Shown in pieces: positions 21,852-34,521 of a stretch of DNA of 64,000 nt; within the stretch, counting starts at the first letter, position 1, and each line of letters starts with the position of its first letter. The notes beneath the pieces were generated by a model, which made no database searches, had not been told where the DNA came from, and saw only the letters and a program-made list of their open reading frames with translations. The stretch lies in the NCBI RefSeq assembly GCF_024166365.1, contig NC_064820.1:138094001-138158000 (forward strand), in the 5' to 3' direction. The DNA is from Elephas maximus indicus (Eukaryota > Chordata > Mammalia > Proboscidea > Elephantidae). The position numbers and the translations under genes are program-made.

Positions 21852-24693
21852 CTAGTCCTGCGCCATCCTCATGCTCCTTGTTATGCTTGAGCCCATTGTT
21901 GCAGCCACTGTGTCAATCCACCTTGTTGAGGGTCTTCCTCTTTTCCACTGACCCAGTACTTTGCCAAGCATACATCCCTCTCCAGGGACTGATCCCTCCT
22001 GACAACATGTCCAAAGTATGTAAGACACAGTCTTGCCATCCTTGCTTCTAAGAAGCATTCTAGTTGCACGTCTTCCAAGATAGATTTGTTCCTTCATTTG
22101 GCAGTCCATGGTACATTCAATATTCTTCGCCAACACCACAATTCAGAGGCGTCAATTCTTCTTTGGTCTTCCTTATCCATTGTCCAGCTTTCACATGTGT
22201 ATGATGCGATTGAAAATACCATGGCTTGGGTCAGGCACACATTAGTTTTCAAGGTGACATCCTTATTTTTCAACACTCTAAAGAGATCCTTTGCAGCAGA
22301 TTTGCCCAATGCAATGTGTCATTTGATTTCTTGACTGCTGCTTCCATGTGTGTTGATTGTGGATCCCAGTAAAGCGAAATCCTTGACAACTTCAATCTTT
22401 TCTCTGTTTATCATGATGTTGCTCATTGGTCCATTTGTGAGGATTTTTGTTTTCTTTATGTTGAGGGGCAATCCATATTGAAAGGGGCAATCCATATTGA
22501 AGGCTGTGGTCTTTGATCGTCATTAGTAAGTACTTCAAGTCCTTTTCACTTTCAGCAATCAAGGTTGTGTCATCTGCATAATACAGTTTGTTAATGAGTC
22601 TTCCTCCAATCCTGATGCCCCATTCTTCTTCATATAGCCCAGATTCTTGGATTATTTGCTTAGCATACAGATTGAATACATGTGGTGAAAGGATACAACC
22701 CTGACACACACCTTTCCTGACTTTAAACCAATCAGTATCCCCTTGTTCTGTCTGAACAATTGCCTCTTGATCTATGTAAAGGTTCCTCATGAGCACAATT
22801 AAGTGTTCTGGAATTTCCATTCTTCGCAATGTTATCTATAATTTGTTATGAACCACACAGTTGATACCTTTGCATAGTCAATAAAACACAGGTAAACATC
22901 CTTCTGGTATCCCCTGCTTTCAGCCAGGATCCATCTGACATCACCAGTGATATACCTGGTTCCATGTCCTCTTCCGAAACCAGCCTGAATTTCTGGCAGT
23001 TTCCTGTCGATATACTTCTGCAGCCGTTTTTGAATGATCTTCAGCAAAATTTTGCTTGCATGTGATATTAATGATATTGTTCTATAATTTCCACATTTGG
23101 TTGGATCACCTTTCTTGGGAATAGGCATAAATATGGATCTTTTCCAGTCAGTTGGCCAGGAAGCTGTCTTCCATATTTCTTGGCACAGATAACTGAGCAC
23201 CTCCAGTACTGCATCCATTTGTTGAAACATTTCAATTGATATTTTGTCAATACCTGAAGCCTTGTTTTTTGCCAATGCCTTCAGTGCAGCTTGGACCTCT
23301 TCCTTCAGTGCCATCCATTCCTCATCATATGGTACCTCTTGAAATGGTTGAACATCGACTAATTCTTTTTGGTATAATGACTCTGTGTATTCCTTCCATC
23401 TTCTTTTGATGCCTCCTGCGTTGTTTAATATTTTCCCCATAGAATCCTTCACTATTGCAACTCAAGGCTTGAATTTTTTCTTCAGTTCTTTCAGCTTGAG
23501 AAATGCTGAGCGTGTTCTTCCCTTTTGGTTTTCTATCTCCAGCTCTCTGCACTTATCAATATTTTACTTTGTCTTCTTGAGCTGCCCTTTGAAATCTTCA
23601 GTTCCTTTACTTCATCATTTCTTCTTTTACTTTAGCTGCTCAACGTTCGAGAGCAAGTTTCAGAGTCTCCTCTGACATCCATCTTGGTCTTTTCTTTCTT
23701 TCCTGTCTTTTCAATGGCCTCTTGCTTTCTTCATGTATGATGTCCTTGATGTCATTCCACAATTCGTCTCGTCTTTGGTCACTAGTGTTCAATGCATCAA
23801 ATCTATTCTTGAGATGGTCTCTAAATTCAGGTGGGATATATCAAGGTCATATTTTGGCTCTTGTGGACTTGCTCTGATTTTCTTCAGTGTCAGCTTGAAT
23901 TTGTATATGAGCAATTGATGGTCTGTTCCACAGTCAGCCCCTGGCCTTGTTTTGACTGATGATATTGAGCGTTTCCATCATCTCTTTCCACAGATGTAGT
24001 CAATTTGATTTCTGTGTGTTCCATCTGACAAGGTCCATGTGTGCAGTCACCATTTATGTTGGCGAAAGAAGGTATTTGTAATGAAGAAGTCGTTGGTCTT
24101 GCAAAATTATTTCAATCTCCAGCATAGTTTGTATCACCAAGGCCATATTTTCCAACTACGGATCCTTCTTTGTTTCCAACTTTCCCAATTCAATCACCAG
24201 TAATTATCAATGCATCCTGACTGTATGTTTGATCAATTTCAGACTGCAGGTGCTGATAAAAATCTTCAATTTCTTCATCTTTGGCCTTAGTGGTTAGTGC
24301 ATAAATTTGATTAATATTCATATTAACTGGTCTTCCTTGTAGGTGTATGGGTATTATCCTATCACTGACAGCATTGTACTTCAGGATAGATCTTGAAATA
24401 TTCTTTTTGACGATGAATGCAACACCATTCCTCTTCAAGATGTCATTCCTGGCATAGTAGACTATATTACTGTCTGATTCAAAATGGCCAATACCAGTCC
24501 ATTTCAGCTCCATAATGTCTAGGATATCAATCTTTATGAGTCCCATTTCATTTTTGACAATTTCCAATTTTCCTAGATTCATACTTCGTACATTCCAGTT
24601 TTCAATTATTAATGGATGTTTGCAGCTGTTTCTTCTCATTTTGAGTCGTACCACATCAGCAAATGAAGGTCCCGAAAGCTTTACTCCATCCAT
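21852..24693 (-). pseudogene. BovB copy 4 endonuclease-reverse transcriptase, broken
   Basis: On the minus strand the fragments are the endonuclease (24693-24190; ENWNVRSMNLGKLEIVKN, then LKWTGIGHFESDSN and ALIITGD), a poorly conserved linker (about 23700-23450), the RT N-terminal half (23452-22832; KKGDPTKCGNYRTISLISHA, then FGRGHGTRYITGDVRWILA) and the RT catalytic part (22829-22392; KGVCQGCILSPHVFNLYAKQ, then LINKLYYADDTTLIAES with an intact YADD). The post-RT part follows (22309-21852). The motif A aspartate region (CFIDYAK, normally followed by AFD) changes to VSTVWF, a frameshift just before it. The 19-bp duplication at 22464-22501 also shifts the frame. Inactive. Confidence 0.87.
22464..22501. 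repeat. 19-bp perfect tandem duplication inside BovB copy 4
   Basis: The unit AGGGGCAATCCATATTGAA occurs twice, at 22464-22482 and 22483-22501. Other BovB copies have one unit at this site. It changes the RT reading frame. Confidence 0.93.
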
Positions 24694-25020
24694 GTCATTA
24701 CATTGACTCTACTTTGAGGAGGTAGCTCTTTCCCAATTGTCTTTTGAGTGCTTTCCAACCTGGGGGGATCATCTTCCAGCACTATATCAGACAGTGTTCC
24801 ACTGCTATTCAAAAGGTTTTCACTGGCTAATTCTTTTCAGAAGCCGACTGGAGGTCCTTCTTCCTAGTCAGTCTTAGTCTGGAAGCTCAGCTGAAACCTG
24901 TCCTCCATGGGTGACCCTACTGGTGTCTGAATACCAGTGGCATAGCTTCCAGCATCATAGCAACATGCAAGCCCCCCCAGTATGACAAACTGACAGGCAC
25001 GTGGGAGGATTGATGCTAAA

Positions 25021-26238
25021 TTAGCTCAATAAAATGTATGCTGTAAGCATCATGAGGAAGGTTCAATAATAAAACTCCTCTGTACCTGATCCACTCTTCC
25101 ATTCAACCATTCAATTTAATCTCTGAATTGCAGTCAGAGTCAGAGAGCTTCTAGTAAACTCACAACATTACTTCATCCAACCTGTCAGAACTCTCCTCCA
25201 CCTTTTTTTTTTTTTTAATTTATGGAGGCTAAAAGTCATGGTCTTGTTCTTTTTTTTTTTTCCCAAAATGACGCTTGCCCAAATCCTGAAGTCCTCTGCC
25301 TTTCTGTCTGCTTATTACCTGTGTATCATAATCCTATTCCTACGTAAGAGTTTTTAACCTTTCTTATATATGCTTAGAACTATGCAGCTGAGCTCTGCTG
25401 GGGAAAGACTCAAAAGGGCCAATGCACCCCACTATAAATCTATGGTCGCCAGCACTGCAACTGTTCCTTTGTCAACTTTTTTCACTCCTGAAGTAAGTAC
25501 TTCAAACTTTATCCAGTCTCTGCAACCCCATCGCCCCCTACTCTCATGATCTAGCATCTTATTACACCAAAAAATTAAAGCAATTAGGGAATTGATACTC
25601 TCTTAACTTCCTGTACTAAATATAGGACTCTCTCCACATATGCTCCCATCCCCTTCTTTTGCCCTAGAAATGGAACTTGATTCAGTTGTGCTTTTACAGG
25701 TAAGATGAGTGAGACAGATACTTAGGAGGACAAAATGAAGTAAATGGGTGTAGAAAGAGTTGCCAGAGAAACACCTGCCTCACATAACTATACGGGCAAT
25801 ATTTCATCTCAATCTCAAGAAGCAGACATCAATAAATAAATTCAAAAATCCAAGTAAACACATATTCTGACCTAGGCACCAGGAAGAATATAAAAGTGAG
25901 GAAGATATGACTTCTGTGCTAAAGAAGTTCCCAGTCTAGTGTAAGTAATTTCCTGTAATAACTGTGATCAGTAGTAGAGTAAGAGTCTATAAAAAAGGCT
26001 TTGAGTGGAGGCAAGAGGAAAAAAAAATTTGCCAGGGAATAAGAAATAATGTCAGGGAAAGCCTTGGAAGTAGGATATATTAAGATGGACTTTGGACGAC
26101 TGGATGGAGGAAAGTGGAAGAGCACTCCAAATATACTAAAATGCAAAGCATAGAAGTACAGCAATGAAGGTCTGAGAAATTAACTACAAGTTTTAGGAGT
26201 AGAAAGTCATCAAAAGTGACCAAGTGTAATGAGTATGG
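25021..26238 (+). other. intron with L2-like and other ancient repeat remnants
   Basis: 25090-25500 follows the L2 3'-region pattern weakly in plus orientation (CCTCTGCCTTTCTGTCTGC near 25292). 25870-26200 resembles another widespread old mammalian repeat (CCCAGTCTAGTGTAAG, then GTCAGGGAAAGCCTTGGAAG, then AGAGCACTCC). T-runs lie near 25204 and 25251. No gene. Confidence 0.45.
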
Positions 26239-26282
26239 GGTGTGTGTGTGTGTGTCTGTGTGTCTGTGTGCGCACGTGTGTA
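26239..26282. repeat. (GT)n microsatellite, interrupted
   Basis: A GT-repeat broken by TCTGTG and GCGCAC units. The open frames across it on both strands are low-complexity artefacts. Confidence 0.9.
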
Positions 26283-27888
26283 TTAGCTGTGTTTGGGAGA
26301 ATGTTTTGTATATAAACGGACATACATGGAAAAGAAAAGGAGTAAAGACAGAAGAGGAAGGAGATGCAGGTGAAAAAAGAGGTGCAAAACTGCCCTAGGG
26401 TCTTCAACATCATGATAATGAGTTTGGCTTTTATTAAAGTTAATTGGTAGCCATAAAAGGTTTAATCAGAAAAGTGTTGTAAGCATCTAAAATATGACTT
26501 TGCAGAACCTTGAAGAAGTGCAAAAGACACTGTCATAAAGCAAGTCATTAAAAAACAACAACAACAAAAAAGATTATTCTTGCCATAATCCAACCTAGGG
26601 AAAAATATGGAAAATGATGCAAAATGGGGAGTTTAAATAACATTAATTTTTCCAGTAGTGAACACATTTGAAAATCCCCGAATCTTTAGAATATCTTGCT
26701 CAGCTTGAGAATACGCACCTAGTCTAACTCAATTACGATGGGAGTTTGCTTAGCACAAATGCACATGGGGACATTATCCCTGGTTTAATAAAGGCATGCA
26801 AGCATTATGATATTCTCTCCTGTGTTTGTGTTCTAGCATTCTTAATGGCGCAAGGGGAGTTGCATTTAAAAATATAATACCTTCATGTCTGATGAAATGA
26901 ATTACAATATATGAGATGAAAGAGAAAAAAGAGAATTTAAAATTGGGAACTCTTGTAGACTAGGCTTTCCAAGCATCTGTCTTCACTGTCATGGGGATCC
27001 AGAGATATTTTATAAAAATAAATTACACATCAATTTGCAAAACAATGAAAATCTTCACTACAGAGAGCCAACAGCCATTTAAATCTGCTCGGGGATTTTG
27101 AAAATTGATCTTTGAGAGCTCTCATTCTGTTGCCTATTCCCTGAAAGACTTCAACGTGCATTTATCTCCTTAAGAGAATAGACTATCCATAATATTCAAA
27201 GCAAAAGCTATTACTGTTTTTATTTCTAACCAAACTGTATAGGGAGGTACTACAAATACAAATTTTTTGTATAAGGTATTGAGGGAAGCAAAAAGTAGAA
27301 TATTTTTCTAACCCTTTAAAAGTGGTAAGGCAATGAAGATATAAAAGCTATAAGGCTTATCCCATTTATGGATTTGTATTATTGACTACCTTTTATATAG
27401 TAAAAGATAAAATATTGCCTTCACTAAATTCAATGTCATATACTGCATATCCTGCTTACAGTCAGTGAAACACTAGCGCATATTTTATATAACCATTTAA
27501 AACTTTGTATTTATACACTTGATCTTTAGTAGTTATGTAAACTTTATTGTTTATTTTCATAATTATTCTCTCATTGGTAAAAGAAATATGGATGCCCTCT
27601 AGTCATCAAAATTGTATATAGTTCTATTATACTTCACCAAATTCTCTATGAATTATTTTTTTTTCAAATCATTAGTATGGTTATTAGGTTGTTAATAAAA
27701 ATCTCAGGAATACTCTTTTTCTTTCAAAATAACACCTTCTCTTTTACTGAGACTTAATTTTAAAAAAAAAAAGAACAACTGTTTCCTTTAAATTATTACA
27801 TGTATATTTATTAAGAAAAAAATTAAGTAAAATGCATGTCAAAAGACTAATGTTAAACCTTTATAGAAGTGAGTAATGTTTATAAGAG
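26283..27888. other. intronic sequence, no gene seen
   Basis: AT-rich. Nothing recognised apart from short A/T homopolymers. Confidence 0.6.
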
Positions 27889-28189
27889 GCATTGGTAGTT
27901 CAGTGGTAGAATTCTTGCCTTCCATGCAGGAGACTGGGGTTTGATTCCCAGCCAATGCACTTCATGTGCAGCCATCACCCGTCTGTCAGCAGAGGCTTGC
28001 ATATTACTATGATAGTGAGCAAAGTGGAGCTGATGGACCAGGAAGAAAAGCCTGGTGATCTCCTTCCAAAAATCAGTGAAAACCCTATGGATCACAATGG
28101 TCCCATTCACAGTGCAGGACGGGGCAGCATTTTGTTCTGTTGTACATGGGCTCACAATGATTGGCCTACTCGATGGCATTAACAACAAC
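27889..28189 (+). mobile_element. SINE with tRNA-Gly head and BovB-derived body
   Basis: A 301-bp non-coding element in three parts. (1) 27889-27959 matches tRNA-Gly over 71 nt: acceptor arms GCATTGG and CCAATGC pair perfectly, the A box lies at about 27895-27905 and the B box (GGTTTGATTCC) at 27938-27948, and the anticodon loop CTTCCAT gives UCC. (2) 27976-28100 follows the BovB 5' end: GTCTGTCAG, GGCTTGC, TGAT, GGAAGAA, CAGTGAAAACC in the same order. (3) 28113-28189 follows the BovB 3' end: GGGGCAGC, GTTCTGTTGTACATGGG, then ACTCGATGGCATTAACAACA. Internal pol III promoter boxes would have driven transcription. It may belong to a described afrotherian SINE subfamily; I cannot check. Confidence 0.87.
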
Positions 28190-29649
28190 GTCTGTAAAAC
28201 AATACGTCGTTTTCAAATATAACACAAAATAGAGTAGAAAAATCTAAAGGGGGGCGGTGTACAATTTACCTTAAAGGAAGAAAATGTGGGGAATAAAGGG
28301 AATACAGAAGGAGGGTTTGAGCTTGCCCTTTTTAAAAGATTTAAAGAGACACTAGAGAGGCAGATTTTTATGTGAAATTTTCTAATTTTATTAAACCTTG
28401 GTGCAATTAAAAAAAAAGTTATCATGTAGGTCAAGCCAAATCTGTTTGCAGATGTTATCTAGCTCATAGATCACCATTTTGAAGCCTCTGGTGTAATAGA
28501 ATTAATATCGTTACATTAAGTCACCACAGAGATAATCTCTGTATATTTAAAAAGAGTATTTGGACAAATCTTTCTCAAAAAAATATACCTGGATTAGTCT
28601 TTCCCAAGCAATAAGTTAACAGAGGTCATATCACTCCCCAGAGGGTCAGTTTATCTTTTAAATCACTTTTTCTCAGCCTTCTCAATGACTCATCACATGT
28701 AGGAAAGTGTACACATATGGCCATTATTCTAGGCCTGTGCCATGGGTATCTTATGATCGATAAGGATTTGTTCAGTTCTGGATACATCAGCTGCTTTAAT
28801 AGATGTATCACTGAATATAGCTAATTTTAAAAAAGTAAATCAATTCCCCAACTTTAATATTTATTATTAGTGAAAAAAAATGCAGTCAACTGCAAAATAG
28901 GTTTGTGACACAGAAGGATGTCATAGAGTGTTACTTTCTATTACATGTTGCTTTAAAGAATTACTTACAAAATAATGCCAATGTGCTGATAGTTAGCATA
29001 GACCTAATTATCAAAAGCAAATGAGTAATAACGCAATTCCTAGAGATACACTAGACAAAATCTACAGTGATGTGAATGTATATATATCAGAGAGGCAAGA
29101 GTTTTTTTGATAGAAGAAAAATGAACCTGTAATAATGAGAACACATAATGTATGATTTTCTAATTAACTCTTTTCTTTCCGAGCTCATTTTCCTTAACTG
29201 AAAGTGTGTTGGAACAAGATAGGTTAAAAAAAAAAAAAAAAGAAAAGAAAAGCTAAGACAGCATGATGGGGAATGGATTCTTTAGGAAGTGATGACAAAT
29301 GAAAAGTTTCTAGATAATGAGAACAAATAATCATGGCAGGAGGTATGTACTGAATGAAAATAAAAATAAAATGATTTTTCAGTTTTACCTTTTTGTACCC
29401 TGTTCAAAATTTTCAACCTAACAACAGCATGCATGGATTACTTTCATTTATGAAAAATAAGATTGCAGTGAAAAGTTTAGGAGATAGATGAAGGAGTAAC
29501 GTAGAACCTCCTTCCTCAGTACCAAATAAAAAACAAATGGTTAAAACACTTAATAGGAGAAACCAAAAAAATTCAAGAGGCACAATCCACTGCCCTAAAC
29601 TGAAAACATTAATACTAAGGTGTAAATCTTTAGAGAATCAGACTGCCAA
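28190..29649. other. intronic sequence, no gene seen
   Basis: AT-rich unique sequence with an A-run at about 29226-29242. Nothing else recognised. Confidence 0.6.
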
Positions 29650-29737
29650 ATCCTTCTCACGTGGAGTGGCTGGTGGGTTCAAACCACTGACCTTCCAGTT
29701 AGTAGCTAAGAACTTAACCACTATGACACTCCTTAAA
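29650..29737 (-). mobile_element. AfroSINE 5' half fragment
   Basis: Antisense copy covering the head only: GTGGCTGGTGGGTTCAAACC, then AAGAACTTAACCACTATGAC. The tail side (low coordinates) is absent. It lies directly in front of the L1. Confidence 0.75.
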
Positions 29738-31012
29738 AACACATATAAGAGGAGAGGCTAAGATGGCGGAGTAGTCAGGTGCTCCCAGTGAGACCTCTTA
29801 CAACAAAGACCCGAAAAAAACAAATGAAACAATTATATTTATGGCAAGCTAGGAGGTCTGAACATCAGAGGCAAAGTTAGAAGACAGACTGACCAGCAGT
29901 GGGGAGGGAGAGATGGTTTAGAAGTGGAGAGAGTTGCCAGATCTGAATTGCTGGGAAATCTCAGGCACCATTCCTGGCAGCGATGGTGGTGGACTGCTGG
30001 TAGCATTCAGCAGCAGTTTCCTCAGGGAGAAACAGCCAGCCTCACAGCCTACTCACACCGCCGGAACCAGAGAAGAATGGTGCTTTCAGCAAAAGCTAAG
30101 TACTCGCATATATTTTACCGCTCCCTCAGCCCCATGCCAGCTTCAGTGGCTGTCAATCTCCCTGGGTCTTAGATAGGCCCTGCTGAGTGCCCTGAGCTAT
30201 CCTCACGGTGTTGGAGAAGGAATAAATTCACAATTGTAGAAAAGATAATCTGCCAGTTCTACTAACCTGGGGAGCTCAGGATAGAAGTGGCTCTTGTCCA
30301 GGCATAAACGGTCTGTGGAATTTGAATACCTTTCCCCCCTTCACAGACCTGTCTGGGCCTATTTCAGGAGAATAGGCCCTTGTTGGCAGACTGTAACTGT
30401 TTCAGCTGTGTGGTGGAGAGATGGGTGTTTGATATTTGACACCATTTTGCCTATTAAAAAGGGTCCACACCTACCCACATCAGGGGCTTAAGGACTGGTG
30501 GCTCCACTCAGGTCACCCAGCCACCTGTGACAGGGGTCCAAGTATAACTGGTACCTCCCAGTCCTTACAAACAAAAGCACTGGGTGCCCACGGTTCATCT
30601 TCAGAATCCACACACCTGTGTGCTGTAGGAAACAAGGATGCACTTTCCACACAAACACTCAGGGGACAGTTGTCAGCACCCTGCCTTGTTCAGAGCGTGA
30701 CCCCCTGCTGCAACCAGATACCGGTACCTACACCAATCACCCCTGCCTCTCTAAGGCTGCAGAACAGAGCCTGCACCACAGACTCGATGACCAACTACCT
30801 GGACACCTGAGCTGAATCCATACAAGAAAAGTGAATAGACTCCTAGGCTCATACACCTAATACAGCTCTAGTCATCTGGTGACAGGAAGTTGGAGCTTCA
30901 AAGGCATAATCAAGCTAGCTTATTTAGGCAACCTATTCGGGCATAACAAAACAAAACAAAGCAAGAAGCTAGGATACAGGAAGCAAACATAAACTAATAC
31001 ATTAACTTATAG

Positions 31013-32002
31013 ATGGCTCAGAGACGACAGTCAATATCAAATCACATAAAGAAGCAGACCATGATCACTTCAACAAGCTCTCAGAACAAAGAATCTAGGG
31101 ATCTTCTAGATGAAGGTGCCTTCCTGAAATTACCAGATGCAGAATACAAAAGATTAATACACAGACCTCTTCAAGACATCAGGAACAAGATCAGGAAGGA
31201 GATCGGGCAATATGCAGAACAAGCCAAGGAACATACAGATAAAACAGTTGAAGAAATTAAAAAGATTATTCAAGAACATAATGAAAAATTTAATAAGATG
31301 CAAGAATCCATAGTGAGATAGCAATCAAAAATTCAGAAGATTAATAACAAAATTACACAATTAGACAACTTAATATAAAGTCAGAGGAGCAAAATTGAGC
31401 AAGTGGAAGACAGAATTGGTGAGATTGAAGATAAAGCACTTGGCACCAATATATATGAAGAAAAACCAGATAAGAGAATTTAAAAAATGAAGAAACCCTA
31501 AGAATAATGTGGGACTCTTATCAAGAAAAATAATCTACGAGTGATTGGAGTACCAGAACATGGAGGGACAACAGAAAATACATAAAGAATTGTGGAAGAT
31601 TTGTTGGCAGAAAACTTCCCTGATATCATGAGAGATGAGAAGATATCGATCCAGGATGCTTGTCGAACTCCACGCATGATAGATCTTAAAAGAAATTCAC
31701 CAAGACATATTATAATCAAACTTGCCAAAACCAAAGATAAAGAGAGAATTTTAAGAGCAGCTGTGATAAAAGAAAAGTCACCTACAGAGGAGAGTCAATA
31801 AGAATCAGCTTGGACTACTCAGCAGAAATCATGCAGGACAGAAGACAATGGGATGATTTATATAAAGCATTGAAGGAAAAAAAATTGCCAGCCAAGAATC
31901 ATATACCCAGCAAAACTTTCTCTCAAATATGAAGGTGAAATTAGGACATTTCCAGATAAACAGAAGTTTAGGGAATTTATAAAAACCAAATCAAAACTAT
32001 AA
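31013..32002 (+). pseudogene. L1 ORF1, broken
   Basis: ORF1p is an RNA-binding chaperone of the L1 particle. The N-terminal part (31013-31321) includes a coiled-coil type stretch (KEHTDKTVEEIKKIIQEHNE) and stops at TAG 31319-31321. The frame resumes without a start through a second coil, with more stops near 31375 and 31480. The RRM and C-terminal region is read at 31592-31801 (DLLAENFPDIM, then RNSPRHIIIKLAK). A +1 shift follows near 31800 (DYSAEIMQDRRQWDD), and a second shift in the A-run near 31880 brings back the first frame to TAA 32000-32002. At least three nonsense changes and two shifts: inactive. Confidence 0.9.
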
Positions 32003-34052
32003 GAAATACTAAAGGGACTACTCTCGTTAGAAAATCAATAATATCAGATATCAATCCAAGACTAGAACACAGGACAGAACAACCAGATGTCAACCTAGAC
32101 AGAGAAATCACAAATATAAATCAAGATAAAAAAATGCTCAAAACAGGGAAACAGCAATGTCATTATGCAAAAGAAGACAACATTAAAACAAGAGGGACTA
32201 AGAAATGTAGTCATAGATCTTGCATATGGAAAGGAAGACAAGGCGATATAAAGAAATAAAACTTAGCTTTAAACTTAGAAAAATAGGGGTAAATATTAAG
32301 GTAACCACAAAGGAGAATATCCTACTCATCAAAATAAAATACAAGAAAAAAAGAGAGACTCAGCAGAAACAAAATCAACAACAATGAATAAGAGGAAAAG
32401 ACAAAATGTAAAGATAAACTAATTAGCACAAAAATTAAGTGGGAAAAAGAAACTGTCAACAACACACAAAAAAAAGACATCAAAATGACAGCACTAAACT
32501 CATACATATCCATAATTATGCTGAAAGTAAATGGACTAAATGCACCAATAAAGAGACAGAGAGTGGCAGAATGGATAAAAAAACACAACCTGTCTATATG
32601 CTGACTACAAGAGACACATCTTAGAGACACAAACAAACTAAAACTCAAAGGATGGAAAAAAAATATCAAGCAAACAACAATCAGAAAAGAGTAGGAGTGG
32701 CAATATGAATTTCTGACAAAATAGACTTTAAAGTTAAATCCACCACAAAGGGTAAGGAAGGACACTATATAATGACTAAAGGGACAATACAACAGGAGGG
32801 TATAACCATATTAAATGTTTATTCACCCAATCACAGGGCTGCAAGATACATACAACAAACTCTAACAGTAATGAAAAATGAGATAGACATCGCCACAATT
32901 ATAATAGGCGACTTCAACAGACAGAACATCCAGAAGGAAGCTCAGTAAAGACATTGAAGATCTAAATGTCACAATCACCCAACTTGACTTCATAGACATA
33001 TACAGAACACTCCATCCAATAGTAGCCAAGTACACTTTCTTTTCCAACACACATGGAACATTCTCTAGAATAGACCACATATTAGGTCATAAAGCAAGAC
33101 TTTGCAGAATCCGAAACATCGAAATATTACAAAGCATCTTCTCTGACCATAAGGCCATAAAAGTAGAAATCAATAAAAGAAAAAGCAGGGAAAAGAAATC
33201 AAACACTGGGAAACTGAACAATACTCTCCTCAAGAAAGACTGGATTATAGAAGACATTAACAATGGAATAAAGAAATTCATTGAATCCAAAGAGAATGAA
33301 AACACTTCCTATCAGAACCTTTGGGACACAGTGAAAGCAGTGCTCAGAGGTGAATTTATATCAATAAATGCACACATACAAAAAGAAGACAGGGTCAAAA
33401 TCAAAGAATTATTCCTACAATTTGAACAAATAGAGGGCAACAAAGGAAACCCTCAGGCACCAGAAGAAAGCAAATAATAAAAATTAGAGCAGAATTAAAT
33501 GAAATAGAGAAAAGAAAAACAATTAACACAGTTAACAACACCAAAAGCTAGTTCTTTGAAAAAATTAACAAAATTGAAAAATCACGGCCCAAATGACAAA
33601 AGAAAAACAGGACAGTAAGCAAATAACCAGAGTAAGAAATCAGATGGGCTATATCACAACAGACCCAACTGAAATTAAAAGAATCATATCAGATTACTAT
33701 GAAAAATTGTACTCTAAAAAATTTGAAAACCTAGAAGAAATGGATGAATGTCTAGAAACACAATACCTACCTAAACTAACACAAACAGAGGTAGAATAAC
33801 TAAATAAACCCATAACAAAAGAAGAGACTGAAAAGTTATTCAAAAACTCCCAACAACAAAAAAAAGCCCTGGTCTGGATGACTTCACTGCAGAGTTCTAC
33901 CAAACTTTCAGAGAAGAGTTAACACCACTACTACTAAAAGTATTTCAGAGCATAGAAAAGGACAGAATACTCCCAAACTCATTCAATGAAGCCAGCATTT
34001 CCCTGATAGCAAAGCCAGGTAAAGATACCACAATAAAAGAAAATTACAGACC

Positions 34053-34230
34053 TATATCCCTCATGGAAACCCTGGTGGTGTAGTGGTTAAGTACTATGGA
34101 TGCTAACCAAGAGGTTGGTAGTTTGAATCCACCAGGGGCTCTTTGGAAACTCTATGGGGAAGTTCTACTCTGTCCTAAAGGGTCGCTATGAGTGGGAATC
34201 GACTGGACGGCAGTGGCTTATATCCCTCAT
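34053..34230 (+). mobile_element. AfroSINE in L1 ORF2, first, with TSD
   Basis: SINE 34065-34218, short form, flanked by a perfect 12-bp duplication TATATCCCTCAT (34053-34064 and 34219-34230). The head reads GGAAACCCTGGTGGTGTAGTGG; the tail reads GTGGGAATCGACTGGACGGC. Removing the SINE and one TSD restores the L1 sequence. Confidence 0.96.
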
Positions 34231-34328
34231 GAACTTATACACAAAAATACTCAACAAAATTCTAGCCAATAGAATTCAACAACATATCAAAAAAATAATA
34301 CACCATGACCAAGTGGGATTCATAACAA

Positions 34329-34521
34329 GTATGCAGGGATCGGAAACCCTAGTGGCATAGTGGTTAAGTACTCCGGCTTCTAACCAAGAGGTCGGCAATT
34401 TGAATCCACTAGGCGCTCCTTGGAAACTCTATGGGGCAGTCCTACTGTACCCTGTAGGGTCGCTATGAGTCAGAATTGACTCGAGGGCAGTGAGTTTCAT
34501 TTGGGTTGGGTATGCAGGGAT
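34329..34521 (+). mobile_element. AfroSINE in L1 ORF2, second, with TSD
   Basis: SINE 34341-34509, short form, flanked by a perfect 12-bp duplication GTATGCAGGGAT (34329-34340 and 34510-34521). It ends CATTTGGGTTGG, the GTTTGG-type tail. It lies about 100 bases from the first SINE insertion. Confidence 0.96.

Larger units (their letters stand above)
21774..25008 (-). mobile_element. BovB-like RTE copy 4, nearly full length
   Basis: A 3.23-kb element with 5' end at about 25008 (CACGTGCCTGTCAG on the minus strand) and 3' end at 21774. The flanking 12-bp duplication ATTGATG(T/C)TAAA lies at 21762-21773 and 25009-25020, with one mismatch. The ORF is broken (separate entry), and a 19-bp tandem duplication lies at 22464-22501. 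Confidence 0.94.

Noticed and set aside
27889..27959. A functional tRNA-Gly gene
   Set aside because: The T stem has an imperfect fit (a G:A mismatch in the standard pairing), no pol III T-run terminator follows, and the sequence continues into a BovB-derived body. It is a SINE head.
29924..30815. Several overlapping plus-strand frames of 65-124 codons
   Set aside because: They lie in the L1 5'UTR, in more than one frame, and match no L1 or host protein.
32322..32792. A 156-codon hydrophobic minus-strand frame
   Set aside because: It is opposite to the L1 spacer and ORF2 start. A-rich sense sequence produces T-rich antisense codons for Phe, Leu and Ser, so the hydrophobic look is a base-composition effect.
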